The notes under the pieces are model-generated. The model was not told the origin of the DNA. It did no database searches and saw only the letters and a list, made by a program, of their open reading frames with translations. A program made the position numbers and the translations under genes. Positions 10,756-21,434 of a stretch of 64,000 bases of DNA are shown here, in pieces (position 1 is the first letter of the stretch; each line of letters opens with the position of its first letter). Source of the DNA: Porphyra umbilicalis (lineage: Eukaryota; Rhodophyta; Bangiophyceae; Bangiales; Bangiaceae); contig KV918822.1 in the NCBI GenBank assembly GCA_002049455.2, positions 236,332 through 300,331 of the forward strand. The letters are read 5' to 3'.

Positions 10756-12402
10756 CTAGTTGGTTTCGATCTTCACCATTGAGCTAAAAAGCGCCTTCAG
10801 GCGCGGTTTCGGAGCCCCGGCCTCGTCAATAATAGCGTATGCTGCGGCCATGTCGTCCAGCTGCACTTCTAGGTCGTTGAGCATTGACTGCACCACCGCG
10901 CGACCCCAGATGGAAAAAGGCTGGTTCCGACCGGTCGCCGCCATGCCCACGACGTGCTCCTTGCGGCCGAAGGTGATCTCGTATGTGATGATCTTGCTGG
11001 CGTCGACCGGTATGTGGTCCACCACCCCCACCGCCATCGTGCAGGGGGAGGCCGCCCTGTCGTCCAGCTCTCTTGGCAGGCAAAGTTCGACGACAACAGC
11101 TCCGTTGGGCAGCTGCCCCGAGTCGTGGACCTCGACGATGGTGTAATGCATATCCCGGAAGAGCACGCGGTGGCTCCCGCCCGAGACGACACTGCCGGAG
11201 CCTGCGTCGTCTTCATCAGCATCCTCGATCTCGTCAAACCATGCCCCGCCGCTTCTTGGTAGGCGAAACCGCAAACCACAGATCCTTGCTCACCTGCCTC
11301 GGGGAGTGTGCGTCGGAAAAGTCGAAGCGGATGCCGAATGATGGATCTTGGCCGGCGACATTGGGGGCGGTCAGCAGCGAAACGCCAGCAGGCAGCCGAA
11401 CGGCTCGAGAATTGACAAACGCCAGGGCGTGGGACAGGCGGGTAGCACTCTCCGCCGACCAGTCCGCAAGTACGCTTCCCGGAGCTACCTCCGTACGCAA
11501 GCGCAAACCGCCAAGAAACCGGTGGGACCTGGTGGTGTGTGTCTGTACATTGTGTAAGAGCTTCAGGCCGTCGAGAGTGCTTGGCTGACCGGCGAACCAG
11601 GACCACCGCTTAGTGACGTCGCCCTGTTCCAGAGAGACAACACAATGATGGATATACAGCGCACACGCGCGCATTGCCAAAGACAGCATCGCCAATTATG
11701 TTCCATTGGTCAGTGGCCGTACGTACGACAACAGACGAGATATTAGCAAGCGACCACGAACAACAGGAAAATGCGTCTACCGCAGCACACACGAGAGCGA
11801 CTCGAGCTGACACATACTTGGTCAGGGCGCTTGAAGGTGACCTTCGCAACCGAAGGAAAAACCTTAGCGACGGCTTTGAGTGTGGTCTGCTGGGATGACA
11901 TGACCCGCTTGATGGCATTGATCACGTTCTCCTTGGTGAGGCCGCCCGCGGTGCCACACCCCGAGGCGGCCAAGGACGCGCAGTGGGCTGCACGAACAGC
12001 GACCAACGCGCAGGGAGTTGTCGCCTCGCGAGGGTCGCACGGCTCCAACAGCATCTGGAACAACCAGTGCACTGCCTCGTTCTCGCGTAGCTCCTCTGGC
12101 GCCAAAGTCACTAAGGTGTCTTGGGGGCGCGCACATGCCGTTCCCTCCTCGGGGCTCAGCAAGGGCTGGGAGCCCCCCCGCCTGCGGGCGCGTGACGCGG
12201 CCTCGGGCGTGGCCAGCGCCGCCACGCCCACATTGGTGGCGGCCATGCTGCCCCCGCCGTCCAAAGCATCGACTGAGTGGTCGCTATTGCCGGCAGCCGT
12301 GCCGGCGGCCGTTCCGCCTGTGCCGTCTGCCTCATCCGAGTGGGTCTGAAGCGCCCCAGCAGCACATGACGCACCAGCGGCGATGGAGGGCGTCGTAGCC
12401 AT
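10756..12402 (-). CDS. Spliced gene of unknown function inside the TA-flanked block
   Basis: Exon 1 runs from the ATG at 12402 to 11818. It has an Ala/Gly-rich leader and then a helical Lys-rich segment (KENVINAIKRVMSSQQTTLK). A canonical intron lies at 11624-11817 (donor GTATGTGT, acceptor TCTGGAACAG) and joins in phase 0 to exon 2 from 11623 (GDVTKRWSWFAGQPS...). Exon 2 either stops at 11234-11236 or leads to a third segment ending at 10756. That segment starts WFDEIEDADEDDAG and has a regular alpha/beta look (HYTIVEVHDSGQLPNGAVVVELCLP). Linking segments 2 and 3 needs a frame change near 11240-11290. A 47-nt GT-AG stretch is there, but its phase does not fit, so a sequence error is possible. 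I do not recognise the family; a transposon-encoded accessory protein is possible from context. Confidence 0.5.
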
Positions 12403-14330
12403 TACTTGTGTAGCCGCTCGCGCCGCCGCGTGCAGTACGGTCTCGGAGCACTCGATAGAAGACCGGGACGTTCAGGAAGAGCTGTCGCTGTCGTGTCCGC
12501 TAGACCCAACCCCCGCGCCTTTAAACCCGCGGTAAACCTTCATCAGAGAGCAATTTTCTCAATGAAGGTGGCGTCCGGCATTGGCCGTCACCTAGGGCGG
12601 GCCTCATTTTGTTCTTCGTGCTTCTTGCCATTCGGGCGAGGGCACGTGTCCCCTTCCTGTTCAGTGCATGATGGGGACCTGTCACGGTGCATTCCACCTT
12701 CTGCGGACTGCGAATGATCGTGCTCCATGCCATTGACGACTCATACCGCCTTCGCGACCATCAGAGGTTCTTGATTGCTGACGGACTCCATGCCAGAAAG
12801 TGCAGGACGCGCCGTGGCCGTGTACCGATGCGTGGCGACCTGGCTGGACCCGTTCATTGCGCACGCCTGTGGTTGACTTTTGTGGAGATCAGTGCGTGTC
12901 GTCACCCGGGTCTCTTCGGTCGACGACGCCCAGCGAAAGTCGTTGGGCTCCCGCGCCGGGCGCAAAACGCGAATGTCATCTGCAATGGCCAATCGAAGGA
13001 GGGCCGGCGCCCCAACGCCGTCGTGGGCCGTGACAGTGACAACACCCGCTGCGTCAAACGGACTCGCTGAATCTGCACACTGCCAGCCGTTCTCTCAGAA
13101 ATCCAGCACTCCAACTGTTCGAAACTGTATTGCTATCCTCTAAAAATTGGTGGTTGCAGAAACAAGGGCTGCAGTGTCGACAACCGACAGGCTGTAGAAA
13201 AGGAAACGGATTGGGTGATAAAAAACTCAACGATCGACCTATTGGCTGACACCTGCTGCCAGCCATTTTGCAAGCCAATCATCGTCTCTTGCAAGAGTCA
13301 GGCAGAGCCATTGCAACGCACAATGAGACTTTCTGAGATTTTTGAGCTGCTGGCTCGGGCCAGATGACAACCTGAAGATGGTTCTGGGCCAGACATGTCT
13401 CAATAGAAAAACAAATTTCTTCTGATTTCATGAGATCCTGAGGTGCTTTTCCGGGGCGTACGCCTCCATCGGGCGAATGTGTAAGGATCTCAGCCGATCA
13501 CTAGCCATTCTATTGGTCCACGTTTCAATGACTGCAACCACTCTACAACCGCCATTTTATGGAGGTCAGCAACACCAAATCAGCCTGCGCATGGGCATGG
13601 AGGCCGTTTTCCAAAAGTAGTGGGACAGTTCAAGAGCGAGATTTTTGGGAGAACGACTGAAGATCGTGTAGGCTCAAGCAACTCCCACGGTTCATGCTTC
13701 AATATCTGCCTAACTGGAACTATGTGAAGTGGAATATATTTTACTAGTAAACAGTTGTTTTAAGCAAGGGCCTGTGGCCCAGTGGTAGAATTTCCTGTTG
13801 AGGCCAATCAGCCCAGGGTGCGATTCTTTGCGGAGCGGACGTTATTGCCCCAGAATTTTGGTGTAATTAGACTAATTGCAATGCGTCACAGGCAGGACAA
13901 TGTCGAGTAAATTGAGCCCTCACTGCGTGCGCTGCGCCAAGCTACGCCCCGCACTGCCGACCAAGGATCGCGAAGAGGATCCTGGCAGTGTAGATACATT
14001 CCATCAACAGTGAAAGTATATCGAGGGTGGGTGACCCTTGAGCATTCGTTCCGTGGCAGATATTTCCGGGCTAGTTTCTGCTTCAGCATAGATGTAGGAA
14101 TCTCCACAAAGGGTAGAGACGGGAGGCTCCTTCACAGGGCGTCGCTTTTTGTATCCCTCCACTAAAGCCCACCACCAAACTCGCAGTGAACACCAGGAAA
14201 GCCCAAGAAAAAAACATTGGCACATGTTCGCCAGATCGACTACCCGCAAGCCCCCTCTGTAACAAAGACCAGGACAGAGCCGATGCAGGCTGTTTTGATG
14301 CGGAATCAAGTCTGTTGGGACTCTGCGCCG
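12403..14330. other. Intergenic DNA with repeat fragments
   Basis: No coding frame is convincing. Near 13084-13125 lies a half copy of the MITE described at 58344-58475: CAGCCGTTCTCTCAGAAAT, then CACTCCAACTGTT. At 13768-13840 a tRNA-like sequence carries a perfect A-box pattern, TGGCCCAGTGG, and a degraded B box, GGTGCGATTCT. Its stems do not pair, so it is more likely a SINE head or tRNA pseudogene than a tRNA gene. Confidence 0.4.
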
Positions 14331-16275
14331 CGCAAGCGCCACGTACGAGGCGCCACCCTCCCTGACTGGCTCCGCCAGCCTGCGGGAACGAGGGCAGCTG
14401 TGGACCGCAAAGCGACGTAAGGGCTGGCCGTGCCAGCCTTTTTATCTTCGAGCCCACTGTGTGCCAGAGACCGGCAGTGATCCGCGGCACGTAGCCTCGA
14501 TGTGGGATCAAGTCCCTTGGGGTCCCTGTCCAATTTGGTTTCGCTTTCGATTCAAATCGCAGTCCATGTTTTCTTTAAAACCGAGTGCCTGAAGGTGGAT
14601 CGATGAGATCTCTTGGCAGCTTTGAATTTCATTGGCAACGGTGGGGTGGTCAATCTGGCCGTCGGCCCCCGATTTCCCCAGAATCTAGAGTTTGAATTTG
14701 TGACGACCCGACGAGAATAAAGGCACCACCTGACCGCTGGCGCACGTCCCGCGAATGGCACGCCGCCCCCCCCGCCGATCATGACCGTCGTCGTCGTCGC
14801 TCGCCGTCACCCTTGCTGGTCGCTGCGGCGCCCGCCGGCCCCAGCGGCGTCGCCTCCGCCCCTCGCGCCCGCCTCCGCTTTTTTTGTGCCTGCTCCTCGC
14901 CCCACCGTATTGGATTTTCTTGTGTTAGAGGCCCTGGCGGTGCCGTTGGCCACCGCCGTTGTCCGCCCCTTCCTCCCCCCCTCGGTCCGGATCGTGTCTC
15001 TGTACGCTCCTGTCCCCCCCCGTGCCTTAGGTATACGCTTTCACCGAAGCCTGTGTAGCTGTTTCTGATCAAGGCTTGTACCTGCCCTCTTCGTGAGTGA
15101 TAAAACCTCTTCGCTTTCTTCTTGCTGTGCTCTCGCGCGTCTTCATTGATGGCGCGTATGCTGTCGGGCTGCAACATGTCGCGCAGGTGCCCTCTTTCTG
15201 TCTTGTGGTGTGGCCTAATCACCTATCGCATACGGTGCTACGAGCACCACGGCTCCGAAAAAGGCATGGTGCAGTCTACCACTTTGATCGACATGACAAA
15301 GAGCTGGACAAGGAAATACACATGAACGGCGGACAACGGCCTGCGACGGGTGGGGCGAAGGACAGCATAATACGATGTATACAACTACAGCAGGGGACAG
15401 AGATGATTCATTCTCTAACAAAGAGGAGTTTCATCGTGCACGACAGGGATACAGAGGCACGAGAGCACAGCAAGAAGAAAGCGAAGAGGTTTTATCACTC
15501 ACGAAGAGGGCAGGTACAAGCCTTGATCAGAAACAGCTACACAGGCTTCGGTGAAAGCGTATACCTAAGGCACGGGGGGGGACAGGAGCGTACAGAGACA
15601 CGATCCGGACCGAGGGGGGGAGGAAGGGGCGGACAACGGCGGTGGCCAACGGCACCGCCAGGGCCTCTAACACAAGAAAATCCAATACGGTGGGGCGAGG
15701 AGCAGGCACAAAAAAAGCGGAGGCGGGCGCGAGGGGCGGAGGCGACGCCGCTGGGGCCGGCGGGCGCCGCAGCGACCAGCAAGGGTGACGGCGAGCGACG
15801 ACGACGACGGTCATGATCGGCGGGGGGGGCGGCGTGCCATTCGCGGGACGTGCGCCAGCGGTCAGGTGGTGCCTTTATTCTCGTCGGGTCGTCACAAATT
15901 CAAACTCTAGATTCTGGGGAAATCGGGGGCCGACGGCCAGATTGACCACCCCACCGTTGCCAATGAAATTCAAAGCTGCCAAGAGATCTCATCGATCCAC
16001 CTTCAGGCACTCGGTTTTAAAGAAAACATGGACTGCGATTTGAATCGAAAGCGAAACCAAATTGGACAGGGACCCCAAGGGACTTGATCCCACATCGAGG
16101 CTACGTGCCGCGGATCACTGCCGGTCTCTGGCACACAGTGGGCTCGAAGATAAAAAGGCTGGCACGGCCAGCCCTTACGTCGCTTTGCGGTCCACAGCTG
16201 CCCTCGTTCCCGCAGGCTGGCGGAGCCAGTCAGGGAGGGTGGCGCCTTGTACGCTGCGGTCGTGTAGCGCTTGCG
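14331..16275. mobile_element. Foldback element: two about 0.8-kb arms around a 324-bp spacer
   Basis: Left arm 14331-15135 and right arm 15460-16275 are reverse complements. Frames inside the arms translate identically over at least 76 and 118 codons, so identity is close to 100% internally. The outer 20-30 bp are less perfect and one side has a 10-bp indel (CGCAAGCGC is shared at both tips). The spacer is 15136-15459. A 239-codon frame (15097-15816) crosses the spacer into the right arm but is composition-driven. No transposase is encoded. Inverted GGCGCC motifs mark the arm ends, and GTACG occurs just outside both, which may be a short target duplication. An inverted-repeat assembly artefact should also be considered. 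Confidence 0.85.
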
Positions 16276-16627
16276 AGGGACCTGCCCTAGGGGGGTAGGG
16301 TGGGCGTCGGCTTAGGCCGTCGCGTTACAGGCGTTGCAATGTACGGCGGTGGAACCACTATGTCGGACAGTTGGAGTGCTGAATGTTGGAGGGAAGGGCT
16401 GTAATTTGGAACATGTTCTGCGTGCTCAGTGCAGGAGGACGCGTTTCGGTGAGATTCAATGTGATCTAGCCCGTCATGTCCTTGACGTAGGCCAAAAACG
16501 CTGGCGCGTACCCTACTGCGGGTGTCGTACGCAGCTGGCCCACTGTAGCCGCCGCCGTGGCTGTCACGACGGTGCACTCCCCTTATCGCCTCTGCACGTC
16601 CGTTGCGGTGCTCCGCTGAGGGACGCC

Positions 16628-19600
16628 ATGGCCCCACCTGGAAGACGTGTGGAAGCACCACGCAACGGCCGCGGTCAATTTACGCGTTTCCCTGTGGAGA
16701 CGCAGTCGCGAGCCTTCGTGTTGTGTGACGGGGACGACGTCGAGGAGCCCAGAGATTGGGGGATCCCAACGTCCTCATACAAGACGGCGACAGTATCTTG
16801 GCTGCTCTTTGGACCAATGGGTCCCATCGATCGGGCGGCTAGGGCGTGTCGAATGACGGCCACCACGGGCACTTTCGCCCTGGATGCCCTGTGCTGCGCG
16901 CTGCCGCGTCTGGTAGGCGGGGAACGGGTCTTTGCAACGGGCTCATCGGCCTGTGACGCACTGGTGCTCTTCATAGGCGCAGGCAGCGGCGCGCCTTTTT
17001 CAACTGAGCTCCTCCCCGACGGCGAGCAGGTCCAAGCTGACCCTGTCTCCGTGCGGCGACTCATGCGGCGAGGCGCCGCCAAGGCGGCGCGCTCGGAGGG
17101 GGCCCTCGCTCGCGGCTGGGTGGCCTTGGGACCTGTGCGGGATGCTGTCGATACGCGAGAGCGCCAAGCTCTAGTCCGGGCCGCAGCGGCTCAGTCGAAG
17201 CACAAGCTGTTGTCTGGCTACAACGCGTCGCTGGCAGCGCACGCCCGGGCCGTTTCAACTAGCATCGCGTTGGCCATTCCCGCGGGCATGTTGGAGAACG
17301 CACGTACCCGGTCGGAGATGGCACCTCGCCGCAATGGCGTGGGCAAGGGGACGCGTCGGTCGCGCGCCCGCCTGGCGGGCGGCCGGGTCGTCCCTCGCAT
17401 GCTTCCGGGCGTGCGTGCTGCCCGCCAAGCGCGACAGACTGCAGTGGACACTCCCGGGCTGCCGCGGCACTGGATGCTCTATGTGCGGGGAGGCATCGTG
17501 CATCGCCTATTGTATGTTTAGGGATCTGCCACGGCTGGGCGGCGGCAGTACTCGGCGCAGGATTGAGGCGTATGGTCTTGGCTGGACGCATCGGCTGCAG
17601 CGCGGATACCGGCGTCCGCGGCGGCTGTTGGGGCTGGTGGTGCCTGGCGCCTTATGATCCACGAACGATGGTCCTGGCTGGCAGATAAGGACGGCCGTCG
17701 GGTGCTGGTGTTCGGGATTGAGTTTGATGCCACACACTCGTGCTTGAGGGCCTTGGAGAGTGCCCCGGCCTCCAATGGAGCTGTGCTTCCCGCCGCGTCT
17801 GACGCGGTGCTATGCTTAGGTGGTGACGGTGGAGCCGTCGGCGGGCGAGCAGTGACGCTCATGTTTTGGGCCATGCAGTGCGGTCTCTTGGCTGGCGGCC
17901 GCACCCTTCTCATCCCTTACATGGTTCTTTTTTCAGGGGAGGCCTCCATCTCACTATGAAAGGACATCATCGGCCGCGCCGTTGGCGCCCTCCTCAATAA
18001 GCCGCTGGTCGTGCATCGTGGCGCCTTGTAGGTCAGGGTCAATGTCAAACCGTTGCTGCCCCTCATAGGTATGTTTTTGGCGGGCGACGGCCTGGTATCT
18101 TTTCTTGTGGGAGTGCATAAAGTCCAGTGTCGCTCACCTTTTCTTCTGGATGCTGGTAGTTCTGACTAGTCCGTCTTCCCGCGTTTTCTGTCTGGTCCAT
18201 GCTGTACTGCCCTTTATCTTTTCCATGTGACCGCAGGGGACTATTCTTGGCAGCAGAAGTGCCTTGCGCTCGTGGGTGGCTCCACGAAGCGCCGTTGCGT
18301 CTCGCTTGCGGATTGTGTTTCCGGCGAGTTCGCAAATGTGCTTGGGCATGACCGTCGGCGCCTGACTCGCGATAACGGCAACCAGGCGTCATGGCTGCTG
18401 CTCGTGTGGACGCTAGCCCGAATCGTCTCCGTTTTTGCTGGGTGGAAGCTGGACGGCGCGCTCGTGACAGCCAAGTGCGTCGCGTGCTGGGACTCGGTGC
18501 CAATCTCGACCGGCTGCGCTGCTGCCGTAGAGGGGGGCCACCGCTTTGCGGTCGTCGGAAACGGCTGCACTGTTCGTGCAAAGGGCTCCCACCTGCTGAT
18601 GGTCGGTGGGGTCCTCGATGAGGCAGGTGTCATCAAGATGCTAGCAGCAGCTCGGCGGGCATGTGGCGGCACGCGCTCTGTGTCCCCTTTTTGCGGCCTC
18701 CCCCTCATGCCTGCCGTGCCGTACATGCACACGACGGGGAACATCGTCAAGGCGCTCTTTTTCCATGTCTGCGCCCTTTTGCGCAAACCACTGCGGCTCG
18801 CGCTGCGCTCATTCGCTCTCAAGTGGACAGGAAAGAGTGGGTGCGACAAGCTCTTCTTCCGGGAGTTCATCAAGATCTGCGCCGCCATCGTCGCCTTCCC
18901 GTCCCTGCTGGGCGATGAAGCTGATGGGTGCCTGGGCCAGATTATGGCTATCGCCTCTCTGTTTTGCCAGGCGTGGACTGCAGCATTGTACGCTCACGTC
19001 GGCGGCTCTGCTGACGACGCGGGGTCTGCCGGCGCGACGCGCAAGGCACTCGCTGCTTTGCGCATTGCGTCCACCTTTCTGGTCGTCTACTACAGGGTCC
19101 TCAAGCCGATGGACCCGAAGACAAAGGACAAGGGGGTGTACTCGCTTTATCTGCATGGGGCCGCCATGCACCTGGAGGAGCAGCTAAAAGATGCGGTCGC
19201 ACAAGACTGCAAGCCTTTTACTGACCACGACACAGAGGGGGGCTTGCGGCGCCTCGGGGCGTTCCTGTCGAGCCGCTCAAGCAACACCCCGTGGGCGGCT
19301 GTCGCGGAGGACTGGGCCACGTCCATGGCGCTGTCCCCGAATCTGTCGCGTGCCAAGGCCACAGAGGTGGAGCTGCAGCTGTCGGTCAAGTCCATCCGAG
19401 TGTGTCGCTGCGTCGCGGACATGGACGGGGCGGCAGCAGAGGAGCTTTACCAGCTATTCTCGGGCGTCCAGAAGGATTTCCGGGACGCCGTCAACTGCAT
19501 CAGGCTGCCCGACGGCACAACCACCTACCATTTCACCTCGATTGATGGGGCCAATGACGCCTCCGACGACGCGGTGGCGCCGATGTCCTCAGGGTCGTTT

Positions 19601-19990
19601 TGTGCTCGTGCTCTGCGCATCCGCTCCGCCCAGCTCGACGCATGCTGGTGCGGGGTGCTGACACGGTCCCCGTGCAGCTCATTAGCAACGTCTGCAGGGT
19701 GCCGGTTGTCAACCGGGACCGCGCCGCCGCCGCCATTGCGCCGATCGGCATCCTGCCCGGAGCTCCCTCGCGCTGCCGCGGAGGATGGGGCGGCGGGCAA
19801 TGCGGACGGAGCGGACGAAGGAGAGGATCAGGGCGCGGGCTTCACCGGTCCTGGGGACCAGTTCGCGGCAGCGGACCGGTACGCCGGCGGCGATGGCAAG
19901 GCGCTGGCCGCAAGCGGAATGTTACCATCTCCCGCCGAGATTACCGCCATTGGCCTACCCGTGCACTGCGTGTCCACCAGGGGTTGGTGA
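16628..19990 (+). CDS. Multi-exon gene of unknown function inside the TA-flanked block
   Basis: The likely start is the ATG at 16628 (GACGCCATGGCCC). The first segment runs to about 17513, where TT|GTATGT is a good donor just before a stop. Further segments follow: one with an open frame at 17654-17818 (IHERWSWLADKDGRRVLVFGIEFDATHSCLRA), one after the acceptor TTCTTTTTTCAG at 17936, and the last at 18237-19990 after the acceptor CATGTGACCGCAG. A GTATGT donor is at 18068. The middle exon joins are unresolved because phases are ambiguous. The last exon (about 584 codons) is mostly helical and has a notable stretch YSLYLHGAAMHLEEQLKDA, then a Glu-containing EGGLRRLG and SSRSSN. That resembles a recurring pattern in transposon-derived proteins of many eukaryotes, but I cannot name a family. 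No DDE triad is evident. Confidence 0.5.
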
Positions 19991-19993
19991 GGA

Positions 19994-20075
19994 TAAATCC
20001 TTAGAGGATATATCCGCACAGGATGCTCGTATCCATCCGGGATATGGGCTGAGGCTAGAAGCTCGTAATGTACTC
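19994..20075 (+). repeat. Short dispersed repeat, copy 1 (also 22622-22694)
   Basis: The string GATATATCCGCACAG, followed by a CTCG and later TAATGTACTC, occurs at about 20006-20075 and again at about 22628-22694 in the same orientation. Spacing is similar and bases diverge between the anchors. It starts immediately after the stop of the gene ending at 19990, so it lies in its 3' flank. Confidence 0.5.
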
Positions 20076-20826
20076 AACTCGGAGGGAAAAGAGTAGAGCC
20101 GTCCTTATCGGAGCCCTTGTGCCAGAATAGACAGTACTCAGATCGGACTTGGGACACTCCGCTTTATCCGGTAAGAATATCTGTAAAAGCGATAGCGGCA
20201 GTGGCGCCTTGAGATTCATATGCAGGCGTGCAATCGAATCGTCAAACAAGCCACCTGTCCTATTCGTGCTAGCACAGTTAGTGCAGTCTCCCGAACTTTG
20301 GCCGATCCCGACGAGAAGAACTGTGCTGAACTGATGTGCGGCAGTCATGCATTGGGCCAGATACGAGCTCTCGGCCAATCAGCAGTTGTGCGGACTGCAG
20401 GTTGCTCTTGCTCCCATGGTCCAGAATTGACAAGATTGTAATACGTATTACGACTGCTGATGCGAGGCTCTGAAATGCGGCCAGCCAGAACTGGTTCCAG
20501 CCTCCAGCACAGGTGTTTCTGAATGTCCTGCCGAGGGCACCGGATGGCGACAGAGCCAGGGCAGTCGCCTCTCCGGCCGATCTTTCTTTGCTCTTCGTCC
20601 CGCTCGGGATGCTAGGAGAGTTGCGATCTTATCGAATGTCGCGATCGGATTTTATCCCAGATCGTTGCAAATGCTCAATCCGATATGACTCGTGATCTTC
20701 TCCAGAAATTCTCATCTATTCCGTAATTGAGTTTTCGCCATTGTCATGAGCCCGGTATGCAATCATTATGTATTTCCATGGATTGTATCGGAGTACTGAC
20801 GAAATCTCAGATTCCACCAATCCCTG

Positions 20827-21039
20827 GTGTCCACCACCGCGAGGGCGCGCCGCCTGCTTCCTGAGGAGGTGAGTGCCAAGCTGCGGTTTGAGCCTTTGAT
20901 CCTCCGCCATTTTCTTTCTCGGTGCGGGCGTGGGGCAGTGTCGAGGATCTTAGAGGGGGCTCAGTTGCCTACGGCCGATGTGCGCTCGGCCGCCCGTGAG
21001 CTTTTAGCCATGCTGGACCGCGGGAACCGCGAGATGTAG
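20827..21039 (+). CDS. Small ORF or terminal exon, unknown
   Basis: A 70-codon frame (alternative start; no ATG at its head) ends at a TAG after ELLAMLDRGNREM. Its balanced composition, with regular hydrophobic spacing (VSAKLRFEPLILRHFLSRCG), contrasts with the AT-richer DNA just upstream and looks like real protein text. It may be the last exon of a gene whose earlier exons I did not find, or of the gene ending at 19990. It lies just inside the right inverted repeat of the TA-flanked block. Confidence 0.3.
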   Translation: MSTTARARRLLPEEVSAKLRFEPLILRHFLSRCGRGAVSRILEGAQLPTADVRSAARELLAMLDRGNREM

Positions 21040-21157
21040 CACTTCAATTGCTTGGATCCAGCCGAGGTCCTGAGGCTCTACTCGGCACCATGGCAAAACA
21101 ATTCTGTGTGACACTTTTTCATGCTCGTGTGCTGCCAGCTTTTTGGATAAACTAACT

Positions 21158-21307
21158 GGAGTGATACTGTGATTTTCCGCTGTAAGATCGCCACCCATAC
21201 GATCGTTTGCAAACTGACCTGCGATTCCAGGTCATCAAGGAGGGTAAATATGGAAATCTGCAAGGACCTTGCTCAGTCACCCCTGATCTTGTAGCGGGAA
21301 CTCACTG
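21158..21307 (-). mobile_element. Right 150-bp terminal inverted repeat of the TA-flanked block
   Basis: This is the inverse of 10355-10495. Read inward from the TA at 21308-21309 it starts CAGTGAGTTCCCGCTACAAG. It shares uninterrupted words with the left copy, for example CCTTGCAGATTTCCATATTT and TGGAATCGCAGGTCAGTT. Differences are scattered substitutions plus a few short indels. Together the two define a 10,953-bp unit. Confidence 0.7.
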
Positions 21308-21327
21308 TATCATTGGTTGGGATCACC

Positions 21328-21434
21328 CCCCCAGTTGCAACACCGTACCAAATCGGCCTCTGTGGGGTCGTAGAGGCAGATTTGGAACAGTTTGGCAGCA
21401 GTTGGAGTGAGGGAATTTTGAGAGAACGGGGGTC
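21328..21434. mobile_element. MITE copy, same family as 58344-58475
   Basis: This foldback has the same palindromic core (CAAATCGGCCTC ... GAGGCAGATTTG) and the same right end (CAGTTGGAGTGAGGGAATTT then TGAGAGAAC) as the element at 58344-58475. The left terminus is missing; the copy abuts the right TIR of the 10.95-kb block only about 20 bp away. It is non-coding. Confidence 0.6.

Noticed and set aside
15097-15816. 239-codon frame across the foldback spacer as a transposase
   Set aside because: Half of it is the arm read in one direction, its composition is Arg/Gly-rich and no motif is present; the same text is found on the other strand of the left arm.
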